Positions 49,944 to 59,839 of a DNA stretch of 64,000 bases are shown here, piece after piece (position 1 is the stretch's first letter; each line of letters opens with the position of its first letter). The position numbers and the translations under genes were made by a program. Under the pieces are notes generated by a model that did not search any database, was not told where the DNA came from, and saw only the letters and a program-made list of their open reading frames with translations. This stretch comes from CAJBLF01 sp041675025 (GTDB taxonomy: Bacteria > Patescibacteriota > Gracilibacteria > Absconditabacterales > Absconditicoccaceae), in NCBI GenBank assembly GCA_041675025.1, contig JBAYUS010000001.1:62001-126000 (forward strand), written 5' to 3'.

Positions 49944-50387
49944 ATGAAAGTTGTCTATCCAAAAAATATCAAAAGAGGATTGCTTGCTGGTATGACATTT
50001 AGTATTGGACCATTGAGTGTTTCTATTGTTCAATTGTTTATCCTTGCTCTCGGAGTTGCTTTTGCATTAGCAGCTTTCAATGGATTATGAAAATCATGAT
50101 CTAAAGTACTTGGAATATTTGTCGCAATCATAATTATAATTATTACTATCGTAATAGCGTTTTTTAGTGTCTCAGAATTGTGACTTATCGCATATGTTTC
50201 TAAACTTGTTAGAAATAATTTTTTTGATGCAAAGAAAAAATTTCAAGTGAATTATGAGAAAAAAAACCCTCTTGATATCATGATTGAGGAGGCTAAAACT
50301 AAGGAAGAAAAGCAAATTATCGAATACAAAGAGAAAAAATTTGATAAAAGTCATCTTACAGATATAGAAAAAAAATGATTAATTTAA
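49944..50387 (+). CDS. Membrane protein, unknown (147 residues)
   Basis: MKVVYPKNIKRGLLAGMTFSIGPLSVSIV, hydrophobic segments (VQLFILALGVAFALAAFNGLG and VLGIFVAIIIIIITIVIAFF), then a long charged helix (SKLVRNNFFDAKKKFQVNYEKKNPLDIMIEEAKTKEEKQI). UGA is Gly five times, two in NGLGKSGSK. First gene of a probable operon with the VWA gene, 15 nt downstream, and possibly the two membrane proteins after it. Function unknown. Confidence 0.62.
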
Positions 50388-50402
50388 CCACATAATAATT
50401 CT

Positions 50403-51368
50403 ATGTTATTTTCTCCCAACGGAATACGAATAAGTTTGCTATTGATTGCACTCTCTGGAGTACTTTTCTTTTTTAATAAAAAGCCAAATTTTATCGTACC
50501 ATTAAAACATATAAAACAGAGGAGTTGGTTTATATATAATATTTTATTGTGATTATTGATTTTTTCTGTTGTACTTCTTCCTTTACAAGTCTCTATTATA
50601 ACTGATAAACAGGTGATTGTAGAAAAAAATCTTCCTATACAAATTATTCTCGATGTATCTTTATCAATGTCTGCAAATGATTTGCAACCAAGTAGATTTG
50701 TCGCTGCAAAACAATCTTTGATTTCACTTATTAAACAGCTCGACTGATATTATATTTCATTAATTACTTTTTCGTGAAAACCGTTTATTTATATCCCATT
50801 TTCTTCTTCCTCATCAGCGATTATTTCTAAATTAGATGTAATGAATCTTGGAGATTTTCCTCCTGTAAAAGATTTTTTATGAACAGCTATCGGTGATGCA
50901 CTTCTTCTTGGTACTTATAATCTTCAACAGTTTTCTCATCAAGAAATATATAAGCCATGAATTGTAGTTTTGATTACCGATGGTGATTCAAATATAGGTT
51001 TTGATCCGATACAAATTATGTCATATTATCAAAAAACCGGAGTCCCTCTCTTTGTTCTTGGTGTGGGTCAAGAAAATTATCTTATCGGTCGCGATAGTTG
51101 GAATGAAAGCATTACTACGAGTATTAATCTTCCTTTGCTTCAACAACTTGCCAATAAAACATCGGGAAAATTCTATAGAATTTTAGATGACAAATCTTTT
51201 GATCAATTTTTCAAAGAACTTTCTCAAAATATCATCACTCAACAACAAAAAAATATTAAAAATATATTCTGGGAGCTTAATGATTATCTGATGTATCTCC
51301 TCATTCTTTCTCTTTTTTGACTGTTTATCTTTAGACTTTATATTTTTCTTTTAAAGAAAAATTCTTAA
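50403..51368 (+). CDS. Membrane-anchored von Willebrand factor A domain protein
   Basis: 321 residues. Two N-terminal hydrophobic segments (ISLLLIALSGVLFFF and IYNILLGLLIFSVVLLPL), then a VWA domain with the MIDAS metal site DVSLSMS, a Thr in LGTAIGDA and VVLITDGDSNIG, and a C-terminal membrane segment (YLMYLLILSLFGLFIF). The layout is that of BatA/BatB-like proteins, which are thought to act in envelope stress or MoxR-linked assembly. No MoxR ATPase gene is adjacent. Located 15 nt after the preceding gene and 78 nt before the pilin-like genes. Confidence 0.85.
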
Positions 51369-51446
51369 TTGTATAAGAATATTTTAAATTTGAAAAAAAT
51401 ATATATTTATATATACTCGTGCCATATTTATTTCTTTGTTCATTAT

Positions 51447-51938
51447 ATGAAAAAATTTATAATAACTATTTTGGCTCTTTGTTATGTTCTTCCTCTTTTG
51501 AGTTTCGCACAAACCGATACTCGATGACAGTATGGAAATGATCCTATTAGTATTTTGGATAATGTAGTCAGAGATGCTAATGAAGATGTTAGAGTTCAGC
51601 AAACATCACTAGATAATGCTACAGATAAAGAGTGAGCATATGCTAGTCAATATAAGATAACAAATACTCTAGATTGGCTTAGAAATAACATTAATCCATA
51701 TCTTCAGTGGGCTGTATATATTTGACTTTCTATAGCAGTCATCTTATTGATTTATAATGGATTTCTTATGGTTACCAATGCTGTTCATAAAGAAGGTGAA
51801 ACAGCAAAAATCAAAAAAAATATTATCAATATCGTTATAGGAGTTATTATTTTGACAGGATTCTATTTTATTATCAAATTGGCTACCTCAATTATTAATT
51901 CAATTTTTTGATGATATGGATGAGATACTTGATTTTAA
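51447..51938 (+). CDS. Pilin-like small membrane protein (type IV secretion VirB2-like)
   Basis: 163 residues. Signal peptide MKKFIITILALCYVLPLLSFA, a hydrophilic linker with many Asn/Asp, then two hydrophobic segments separated by a short basic turn (WAVYIGLSIAVILLIYNGFLMVTN, HKEGETAKIKKN, IINIVIGVIILTGFYFIIKLATSI), ending in a Gly run (FGGYGGDTGF, four of them UGA). That layout is the one annotated as pilin in candidate phyla bacteria. Together with the ATPase at 2128 it may belong to a type IV secretion-like apparatus. The next gene has the same topology twice. Confidence 0.65.
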
Positions 51939-51999
51939 CTAACAACTAACAGTGAATAACTAACAATATAAAAAATTTAGAATTTAAAATTTAGAAAAC

Positions 52000-52947
52000 A
52001 TGAGTACTATAAAAAAGGCATTATTAGTTTTTACATTGTTGATAATAGGTGGCGGATTTAGTTATGCCGCTGCACCATCATTCAATGATAATTTTGCTAA
52101 TTATCTCACTGATGCTACTCCTGATAAATATGGAAGAGTGGAGACAGTATTTAATCTTGGTATTGATAGAAATCTTACGTTAATGGATAACGTAAAAAGA
52201 TTATTTTATCCAAGTGGAGCTGCTATTACTGATGCGAATTGAAATCTTATACCTACTTGAGGTAATCTGTGGGTGCTTATTAGAGCTTTATGATTTATCG
52301 TACTTTTTATATTTTTGGTAATCACTTGAGTTAATTTTATTATGCATGCCAAAGAACCTGATGGACCAAAAAAAGCTTTTTCAAGTCTTATCTATATTCT
52401 TTATGGTGCATTTTTGGTATTTTGAGTGACGTGGATATTGGGAACAGTCATAAATATAGGCGATCTTCAGTGAAGCGGACAACTCGTAGATAGGGTTCAG
52501 AATTGATTATTTCTTCAAATATTATCGTTCTTTAAGGTATTAGCATTCTTTGCTGCGATTATTATGTTGGTAGTTGCTGGCTTTAGAATGATGGCTGCAA
52601 TGGACAAATCAGACAAAGTTAAAATAGCACAAAAATGAGCCATCAATGTAGTTATATCTTTGGTATTTATTAAAGTGATCGATTATATCTTCTATATCGC
52701 TCAAACTCCAGCGTTTGGAGCTAAAGCGTCTGACATGATTGTCAATGTAGCTATTACACTTGGATGGGTACTTGGATCACTCTTTGTATTGGCATTGTTT
52801 TATGCAGGATATCTTCTGATTGCTTCTTCAGGTAAAGAGGAAGCTATGAAAAAAGCTAAATGAATCATCGTAAATATTTTCATTATTGCATTGGTTATTT
52901 TCTTATTCTTATTGATCGTATACCAAGTATTTAACGAGTTTGGATAG
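52000..52947 (+). CDS. Multi-pass membrane protein, secretion-channel-like
   Basis: 315 residues. Signal peptide ALLVFTLLIIGGGFSYAA, then six hydrophobic segments arranged in pairs. Each pair is two helices joined by a short loop with Lys: ALGFIVLFIFLVITGVNFIMHAKEPDGPKKAFSSLIYILYGAFLVFG, then FFKVLAFFAAIIMLVVAGFRMMAAMDKSDKVKIAQKG, then TLGWVLGSLFVLALFYAGYLLIASSGKEEAMKKAKG. This repeats the helix-turn-helix module of the 51447 protein three times. VirB2/TrbC-like origin is likely but not proven. UAG stop. Confidence 0.65.
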
Positions 52948-53084
52948 AATTTATATTTCTTTTATAAAAAGAAGGACTAATCGTCTATTTTTCCTTGATT
53001 TCTTTGTCTATAATACTATAAAATACTACAAGCCCGATTACGGACTATTTTTTCTTGCCTGTTTAATTATGGCTAGATTTGTTT

Positions 53085-53157
53085 GCTCTCGTAGTTCAGT
53101 TGGATAGAACAACTCTCTCCTAAGGAGTAAACACAGGTTCGACTCCTGTCGGGGGTA
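53085..53157 (+). tRNA. tRNA-Arg (anticodon CCT)
   Basis: Acceptor GCTCTCG/CGGGGGT (three G-T wobbles), D arm, anticodon stem ACTCT/GGAGT with loop CTCCTAA, T arm ACAGG-TTCGACT-CCTGT. No CCA encoded. Confidence 0.88.
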
Positions 53158-53245
53158 ATATCACAAGGCATTGCTAAATACGGTTGTATTACTGTTAGTT
53201 TTGTTTTGTATCACATCTTTTATTTTTTAATAACCCCTTTCAATT

Positions 53246-53518
53246 ATGGTAAAGAAAACAACAAAAGCTAAAGAAACAACACCAGAATCGTTCAAACTTC
53301 ATGACACTGATACTGGATCTGTAGAAGTTCAAATCTGACTTTTAACAGAAGAAATTACAGAATTACAATGACATCTTGCTATGCACAAAAAAGACTTTGA
53401 CGCTAAAAGATCATTGCTTAAAAAAGTTGCTAGAAGAAGATCATTTCTTAAGTATCTTAAATCTAAAAAGTTGTCTACGTACAACGCTATATCAAAATCA
53501 GTAAGTATAAAAGTATAG
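53246..53518 (+). CDS. rpsO: 30S ribosomal protein S15
   Basis: 90 residues. DTGSVEVQIGLLTEEITELQGHLAMHKKDFDAKRSLLKKVARRRSFLKYLKSK is the conserved S15 core, including the LQGH and HKKD motifs that bind 16S rRNA. UGA is Gly at QIGLL and LQGH. The N-terminal extension MVKKTTKAKETTPESFK is basic. An S15-like hairpin (53526) and the S1 gene follow. Confidence 0.95.
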
Positions 53519-53525
53519 TTATTTA

Positions 53526-53550
53526 TTTTATCCAGCATAGCTGGATAAAA
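53526..53550 (+). terminator. Hairpin between rpsO and rpsA
   Basis: Perfect stem TTTTATCCAGC/GCTGGATAAAA, 3-nt loop. No T tail, so a terminator is uncertain; it may be a processing or regulatory hairpin. Confidence 0.5.
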
Positions 53551-53629
53551 ACGATGGGTAAATCTACTTTGTAAATACTTGTCGATTTCCCTCATCTTAT
53601 TTTTTATTTTTTTAACGTTTTATATTATA

Positions 53630-55039
53630 ATGAATAATACAAGCCTAATAGAGCAATTACGCTCTGGTACAATAGTTATGCCTATTATTAAAGAATGACA
53701 AAAAGTAAAAGGAATCGTTCTCAAAGCAATCGAAAATGGAATTTTAGTAAATTGTGATAACGATGTTTTTACTTGAGTTATCCTTTCAAAAGAAGTTAAA
53801 GAACTTGAAAGATCTGGATATGAATTAGATCCAGGAAGAGAAATTGAACTTGAAATCGTAAATACTGCTATCAGACATGAAGATGGTCACTATATCGTAT
53901 CTATTACTAAGTTACTTCAATACGATATTTGGAAATCTATTATGAAGAAATTTGAAGCTGATGATGTGATTACTGTTGTTCCTACCGAAGCAAATCTTGG
54001 AGGTTTACTCGTAGATATGCATGGTATTAAAGGATTCGTTCCATTATCTCAATTAGCTCCTATTCACTACCCAAGAGTAGAGGATGGTGATCAAGAAATA
54101 ATCTTCGAAAAATTATTAGATCTTATCGGAAAAGAACTCAAAGTAAGAATCATAAATATCGATGAAGATGAAAAGAGAATCGTATTATCAGAAAGAGAAG
54201 CACTCAAAGAAGAAAGAGAAAATATTCTCAAGGATCTTGAAGTTGGAAAGATATACGATGGAGTTGTGAGTGGACTTTCTTCATATGGATTATTCGTAAC
54301 TATCGGATGAACAGTTGAAGGATTAGTACATATCTCAGAAATTACTTATGGACACGTTAATAATATCGAAAAACTTGGAGCTATCGGAGATAAAATTAGT
54401 GTAAAAGTTATTTGATTAGAAAATGGAAAGATATCACTTTCTAGTAAGAAATTAAAGGATGATCCATGGACAGCATTACCAAAACAATACAAAGTTGGTG
54501 ATATTCTCGAAGGAGAAGTTGTTAGATTCGTTCCTTATGGAGTGTTTGTTAATGTATTCCAAGATATTAATGGATTAGTACATTTGAGTGAACTTTCTCA
54601 AAAATCTATCCAAAATCCAAATGAAGTCGTAAAACTTGGACAAATTGTTAAAACGAAACTTATCTTACTTGATCCAAAAAATAGAAAGATTTGATTGAGT
54701 ATGAAATGATTAAATGAAAATGAGGATGCAGATACTACTAAACCAGCTAAAGCTGAAAAATCAACATCTACTTCAAAAGCTACAAAAGAAACAGTTGCTA
54801 CACCAGCCAAAGATGAAAAGAAATTTGACGGTAAGGGATTAGCTGGAGTTGTTAAGAAGCTTTCTGAAGAAAAACTCGAAGATAAAGCAAAAAGAATAAC
54901 AGATAAGCTTGATAAAAATCCTGAAAAAAAAGATAAAGCTTTAGAAAAAGAAAAGAAAGTAGCTACACCAAAAGCAGCTAAAGAAAATAAACCTTCTAAA
55001 GAGGACAAGCCAGCTACTAAAAAAACTACCAAGAAATAA
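53630..55039 (+). CDS. rpsA: 30S ribosomal protein S1
   Basis: 469 residues with four S1 (OB-fold) domains: around EGQKVKGIVLKAIENGILVN; ADDVITVVPTEANLGGLLVDMHGIKGFVPLSQL; EVGKIYDGVVSGLSSYGLFVTIGGTVEGLVHIS; and VGDILEGEVVRFVPYGVFVNVFQDINGLVHLSEL. A long Lys/Ala/Glu tail follows. S1 helps mRNA binding, useful in an organism that mostly lacks SD sites. Only four domains (six in E. coli) is common in candidate phyla. UGA is Gly in all domains. Ends with a terminator that contains a palindrome in its loop. Confidence 0.95.
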
Positions 55040-55058
55040 TATATAATTTCTGATTAAG

Positions 55059-55112
55059 AATACCGTATGTCTTTTCCCCGCCATGGCGGGCAAGTATGAC
55101 TGCGGTATTTTT
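55059..55112 (+). terminator. rpsA terminator with a GC palindrome inserted in its loop
   Basis: Outer stem AATACCG/CGGTATT followed by T, inner palindrome CCCGCCATGGCGGG at 55077-55090. Confidence 0.7.
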
Positions 55113-55173
55113 CATATTGAAATTTCATATCATATTCTTAATATGTCAATTAAACAAAATAAAAAAAATATAT

Positions 55174-56130
55174 ATGGAAAAACAAATTATTCCTCCTGTG
55201 GGAGTAGACTTGCTTCTCAAGGAGCTAACAAAAAACAATTTTTTGCGCTCTACAAATAGAGGCAATAATGAATTGTATTGCATTCAAAAAGAAACTTCTC
55301 CAAATCTTATGCGAGAAATTGGACGTTTGCGTGAAATCACCTTTCGTAAGGCTGGTGGTGGAACAGGAGAGTCGCTTGATATTGATCAATATGATGATGT
55401 TTTTGGTCAACTTATTGCTTGGCATCCTGAGAATAAAGAAATTATTGGTGGGTATAGATTTGCTTGTATGTCTGATTTAATGGACGACAAGAAAAAAATC
55501 AATAGCCCTACTGGTGAAATCTTTCAGCTCTCGGACAAATTTATTGACGAGTACCTTCCTTACACTATTGAGCTTGGCCGTTCTTTTGTACAACCAAAAT
55601 ATCAGCCAGCACAAAATCCTCGTTCAGGACTATTCTCACTTGATAATCTATGGGATGGTCTTGGTACTTTGATAGTTGATTATCCCAAAATCAAACACTT
55701 CTTTGGTAAAGTTACAATGTATCCTAGTTTTAATCCTCAGGCCCGTAATTTTATTTTGTTCTTTTTGAGAAAATACTTTCCTGATCCTGAGAATTTGATG
55801 CATCCTATCTTTCCTATACCTGGATTGGAAGATGAAATCAATAAATTAGAAAAAGAAATTGATCTTCTCTCAACATTTTTAGGTTATGGTACCTATGAGG
55901 AAGATTTTAGAAACCTTATGAATGCAGTTGCTGCTGCTGGTGGTGAAACTATTCCACCTTTAGTTAAACAGTATATGGATCTATCATCATCGATGAAATC
56001 TTTTAAAACATCCATTAGTCCACACTTTGGAGATGTTGAAGAAACCGGTCTTTTGGTTACTATCGCTGAAATTCATGCGAGAAAAAAAGATCGTCACGTT
56101 CACACTTACAAAGGAAAAGGAAATAAATAA
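55174..56130 (+). CDS. GNAT-fold acyltransferase-like protein (OlsB/hemolysin-like), no UGA codons
   Basis: 318 residues. The N-terminal 180 residues show the GNAT-like order NLMREIGRLREITFRKAGGGTGESLDIDQYDDVFGQLIAWHPENKEIIGGYRF, YTIELGRSFVQPKYQ and LWDGLGTLIVDYPKIKHFFGKVTMYPSFN, typical of the hemolysin/ornithine-lipid acyltransferase branch; these transfer acyl groups to amines. A C-terminal region follows. About 25 glycines are all GGN and none is UGA, which is extreme for this genome. A/T leader, ATG at 55174. Flanked by rpsA and the pseudouridine synthase. Substrate uncertain. Confidence 0.75.
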   Translation: MEKQIIPPVGVDLLLKELTKNNFLRSTNRGNNELYCIQKETSPNLMREIGRLREITFRKAGGGTGESLDIDQYDDVFGQLIAWHPENKEIIGGYRFACMSDLMDDKKKINSPTGEIFQLSDKFIDEYLPYTIELGRSFVQPKYQPAQNPRSGLFSLDNLWDGLGTLIVDYPKIKHFFGKVTMYPSFNPQARNFILFFLRKYFPDPENLMHPIFPIPGLEDEINKLEKEIDLLSTFLGYGTYEEDFRNLMNAVAAAGGETIPPLVKQYMDLSSSMKSFKTSISPHFGDVEETGLLVTIAEIHARKKDRHVHTYKGKGNK

Positions 56131-56153
56131 TTTATATTTTCTTTACACAATTA

Positions 56154-56186
56154 AAAAATCCTCCGCTTTTTTCGGAGGATTTTATT
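56154..56186. terminator. Bidirectional terminator
   Basis: Stem AAATCCTCCG/CGGAGGATTT, T-rich loop, followed by TT. Shared by the acyltransferase-like gene and the pseudouridine synthase gene. Confidence 0.88.
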
Positions 56187-56201
56187 TGATTATATTTTTT
56201 A

Positions 56202-57146
56202 CTATAACTCAACAGTAATAATTTCATCATTTGGATCTCTAAATATCAGTTTGTATGCCGTTAATTGCATCGGCTCTGTTTCTTTTGGATCACCATATAA
56301 ATAATCTCAAATGATAGGTAAACCATGATGTGATAAATGGTATCTTATTTGATGTGTTCTTCATGTTAAAATTTCTAATTCCAAGTTACAAGTTTCAGGT
56401 TTCAAGTTTCAAGTTACCTGCTCCTTGTTACCTGCTCCTTTTTGTATTTTAATTATTTTAGTAATTCATATTTTATTTATTGTATGTGGTAATTTCGCGA
56501 TGACGGGTTCTTGAATGGTAAATGGGAACTCAGAAATTCATTCTATGAATTTTTTTCCTTCATCGGTGAGATATGAAGTTGCTCTATAAAATTTTTTTAA
56601 CTGTGTATTTTCTTTGTCTTCTATATTTTTACTTTCTGATTTTGATTGAAAAAGTTTTTTGAAATGTTCTAGTCCTTTCTCTGTCTTCGCGATAATCATC
56701 AGTCCATCAGTATTCTTATCTAATCTATGAATAACTCCTGCTCTGATAAAATTTCAGATAGTTGGTAAATTTTTATAGGTATGATATAAAAATCAAACTA
56801 CTGACGGTTCATGAATTTCTCGAACAGTTTTTGGATGAGAGAGTACTCATTTTGGTTTATTTATAATAAGATAATCTTCTTTTTCTATTATAACAGGAAT
56901 CTTGATATTCGGCGCTTCATCTAATATAACAGGGGAGAGATATCTTTTTACATCATCAATTTCTACGTCATCATTATTTTTTAATTGATAAGATTTTTTT
57001 ACTACTTTACCATTTACTTTAATTCCTCATCTGGAAATAATATGATGAAAAAAGCTTCTGGAATAGGAAAATTGCTTACTTAATCGAATATCGATTCTTT
57101 CTGTCTTGATATTAGATAAATCTCCTGATCATTCGTAAATTGTCAT
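56202..57146 (-). CDS. RluA/RluD-family pseudouridine synthase
   Basis: 314 residues. It isomerises uridines in rRNA or tRNA. N-terminal S4 domain (RIDIRLSKQFSYSRSFFHHIISRGGIKVNGK), active-site motif RAGVIHRLDKNTDGLM with the catalytic Asp, LTGRTHQIRYHLSHHGLPIIGDYLYG (the Gly in TGRTHQIR is UGA). Between QKGAGNKEQ and ELEILTGR an in-frame stretch NLKPETCNL is encoded by the word repeat AACTTGAAACCTGAAACTTG, which is the same family as in murC. The stop is UAG. Exact specificity (RluA, RluC or RluD) is not clear from this sequence. Confidence 0.9.
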
Positions 57147-57245
57147 TTATGTGCTTATTCTTAGCTAAATAACACTTATTGTATAATTTTTTTCTAAAAA
57201 AACAAGCGTATTCCCTCTTTTGGTCATAAAAACAGGGTTTAAAAT

Positions 57246-57273
57246 TTGCAAAAATACAAAAAAAGGATACAAT
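57246..57273 (+). promoter_or_regulatory. Promoter before the 57306 gene
   Basis: TTGCAA, 16-nt spacer, TACAAT, about 30 nt before the ATG. Confidence 0.5.
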
Positions 57274-57305
57274 TAATGTATGGTTTTATATTGTAATCTT
57301 TTTAG

Positions 57306-57905
57306 ATGGAACCGAATCAAGTTAATCCATCCACAGAAAACGCATGAATTCCTCAAGGTATTCCTACAGGAGTTTTTGTTTCGAATAATCAAACTCCTAC
57401 TACGGCAAATGAATCCGTACAAAATACAGCTCCTACTGAATCAAAAATAGAGGCACCAGTAGTTTCTCCTGTAGTTGAGTCTACACCAGCAGCAACTGTA
57501 GCACCACAAGCTACACCAGCTCCTGCTACACTAGCAACAGAAGGTCCTTTGGATAGGGTTTTTAAATGACTTGCAAGATTTTTTGCTAAAGTTATGGGAC
57601 AACCTGATCCTGTTACTGGGGTTTTAAACGCTAATTCAGCAACTGCAAAAAAAGCAGAAAATATTATTGGAAAAATGCGAGGCGCAGCAAATCAAGCAGT
57701 AGCAAAAGCTACTGATGTTGCCAATAAAGCAGTTACTACTGCTACCAATGTTACAAACCAAGCCGTAAATACAGCAAGCAATGCTGCAAATCAAGCAGTA
57801 AATACTGTAAGTCAAACTGCTCAACAAGTTGCACCAACTCCTGCTGCTCCAGTAGCACCTACAACACCTGTTCAACCAGCTGAAACAACTCCACCAACAG
57901 TATAA
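57306..57905 (+). CDS. Ala/Thr/Pro/Val-rich low-complexity protein
   Basis: 199 residues. MEPNQVNPSTENAGIPQGIP, a Pro/Thr/Ala stretch, a short helix RVFKGLARFFAKVMGQP, then helical repeats of about 11 residues: ANQAVAKATDV, ANKAVTTATNV, TNQAVNTASNA, ANQAVNTVSQT, and a Pro/Ala tail. The 11-mer periodicity suggests an amphipathic coil, like those in late embryogenesis-type proteins. No family recognised. UGA gives Gly twice. A promoter lies upstream and a strong terminator follows. Confidence 0.65.
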
Positions 57906-57923
57906 AAATATTTTCAATACTAA

Positions 57924-57957
57924 AAAAAATGTTTGCCTAGGCAAACATTTTTTTAAA
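57924..57957. terminator. Bidirectional terminator
   Basis: Palindromic stem AAATGTTTGCC/GGCAAACATTT with flanking A and T runs, serving 57306 and the converging 57964 gene. Confidence 0.85.
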
Positions 57958-57963
57958 TTATTA

Positions 57964-58149
57964 TTAGTCTTTTTCTTCTAGTAATGCTCACATTAATTGG
58001 TCAATCTCTTCTATAAAATCCTTGTCTTTATCTAATCCATTTTCTTTGATTACTTCCATTACTCGTTGTATTTTTTCTTTTCTTTTTTTAAGTTTCTCTA
58101 GGTCTTTACTATCTATTATAGATAAGTCTATTGGTTCTGCTTGAGTCAT
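57964..58149 (-). CDS. Small helical acidic/basic protein (61 residues)
   Basis: MTQAEPIDLSIIDSKDLEKL then KKRKEKIQRVMEVIKENGLDK and DKDFIEEIDQLMGALLEEKD; strongly helical, coiled-coil-like. One UGA Gly. It is followed by the terminator at 57924. No family recognised. Confidence 0.5.
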
Positions 58150-58201
58150 TAGTTTTGTATAATTATTTAAAATTTACTTATTCGTCATACTATCATCCAG
58201 C

Positions 58202-58360
58202 TTAAGAGCTATATCAATTTGCTGGGTCTTTTTCATCACATTCATTACAAGTAAATATTTTATGAATACTTTTTATTGTTGTTTCACATCCAGTTTTTGT
58301 ATCATTTTTTGTGATTTTTATATGTGAATATTTTTGTTCATTAATTACATTCTCTTCTAT
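58202..58360 (-). pseudogene. Possible gene remnant or unstarted ORF
   Basis: Frame 58202-58360 reads as EENVINEQKYSHIKITKNDT, then KTGCETTIKSIHKIFTCNEC and DEKDPANGYSS with a C-x4-like and CNEC pair. There is no ATG/GTG/TTG start after the UAA that closes it upstream, so it is either degraded or the tail of a lost gene. It lies between the 61-residue gene and trpS. Confidence 0.35.
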
Positions 58361-58388
58361 TTATTTCTCCATATGTTCTTTTATAAAA

Positions 58389-59366
58389 CTATAAAGTGAA
58401 TCATATTTTTTTATATACTTCTTCAATTTTTTTCTGTGCTAATTCGTTTACTTTTTTAGCATTCTTTTTGAGAAGATCTATTATTTCTTGATCAGGTATT
58501 TCTGCATACTTTTTTTGGATAGGTTGTACAAATGCAATTATTTTTTCATATAAATATTCCTTAGCGTCTTTATAACTTAGTCCTCATGCCTGATATCTTT
58601 TTCTTAAAACTTCATCTTCTTCTGGTGTCAAAAATAATTTACAGATTTTATATACATTACATTCATCAGGATTTTTTGGTTCCTCGATAGTCTGAGTACT
58701 TGTCGGGATCTGTTTAACTCTTTTGAGAATAGTCTTTTCGTCGTCGAGAAGTCAAATATAATTATTATATGATTTACTCATTTTTCTTCCATCAACTCAC
58801 ATAATTAATCCAACATCTGATTTGATATGTGGTTCTGGGATTTTAAATGTTTCACCAAATGCATTATTAAATTTCATAGCTATATCTCTCGCATATTCTA
58901 CATGTTGCTTTTGATCTCTACCTACAGGCACAATATCTGTATCGTAGAGGAGTATGTCAGCAGCCATTAATATAGGATAACAAAATACTCCAACATTAAT
59001 TTCTTTTGCTTTTCATTTATCCAATGCTTCTTTATAAGAATGCATTCTTTCCATAAATCACATATTTGTTATACAGGTAAGCACCCAATTGAGTTGTGCA
59101 TGTCATGGAACATCCGCAGGATTGAAAATCATAAATCTTGAAAGATCTGCTCCACATGCTGCATATAATTTTATAATATTGATTGCATTGGTTCTTAGTA
59201 TTGTAGGATCTTGAATACTATTAAATGAATGCATAATTGCCAAGAATAAAAAAATCTCTGCATCTTTAAATTCATTTGCAAGTTCTATCATAGGTTTGAC
59301 TGCTCAGAAATAATTTCCTATATGAAGTTGGCTATCGGTTGCTTGAAGTCAGGTTAAAATCCTCAT
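58389..59366 (-). CDS. trpS: Tryptophan-tRNA ligase
   Basis: 325 residues. Class I aaRS: LTGLQATDSQLHIGNYFGA (HIGH-type HIGN), EIFLFLAIMHSFN, VPVGRDQKQHVEYARD, and the GVDGRKMSKS loop, preceded by UGA-coded Gly in LIMGVDGRK. Slightly short but complete to FTL and UAG. Since UGA means Gly here, this enzyme must not read tRNA(UCA) as Trp. It lies before the tRNA cluster, in the opposite direction. Confidence 0.95.
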
Positions 59367-59532
59367 TTTTTATTAATATACAAGTAAAATTAGGTTATTT
59401 TTGAATGTACCGTTTTCGTGAGCTAATTCAATGCATAATTGTAAATTTTCGCTTGAAATGTGTTGGTAAATGTGTATATACATCACATGCCTGTGAAAGC
59501 AGGATATTTTGTCTTTATATTTACAAAAATAT

Positions 59533-59603
59533 TGGGGAATCGTCTAACGGTAGGACAGCGGACTTTGACTCCGTCAGTCTAGGTTCGAATCCTAGTTCCC
59601 CAA
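59533..59603 (+). tRNA. tRNA-Gln (anticodon TTG)
   Basis: Acceptor TGGGGAA/TTCCCCA, anticodon stem GCGGA/TCCGT with loop CTTTGAC, T arm CTAGG-TTCGAAT-CCTAG. First of the tRNA cluster. Confidence 0.93.
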
Positions 59604-59648
59604 AATGAATACTTTGGACAAAGTTAAAACTGATATATACACAGACAT

Positions 59649-59723
59649 TGCGGGATAGAGAAACGGTATCTCGTTGGGCTCATAACCCGAAGACAGGTGG
59701 TTCGACTCCATCTCCCGCAACCA
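59649..59723 (+). tRNA. Initiator tRNA-fMet (CAT)
   Basis: Anticodon stem with three G-C pairs (GGG-CTCATAA-CCC), the initiator hallmark; CCA encoded. The acceptor starts T-G-C-G-G-G-A and pairs fully with TCCCGCA, so positions 1-72 form T-A instead of the usual C-A mismatch. Confidence 0.9.
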
Positions 59724-59755
59724 AAAAAAATTTAGATTCGACAGAATAGTACCGA

Positions 59756-59828
59756 TCGGGAGTAGCTTAGTTGGTAGAGCGTCTGACTCTGAATCAGGAG
59801 GTCCTAGGTTCGAATCCTAGCTCCCGAG
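59756..59828 (+). tRNA. tRNA-Gln (anticodon CTG)
   Basis: Acceptor TCGGGAG/CTCCCGA, anticodon stem TCTGA/TCAGG with loop CTCTGAA, T arm CTAGG-TTCGAAT-CCTAG. Confidence 0.93.
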
Positions 59829-59839
59829 AATACACTCTT

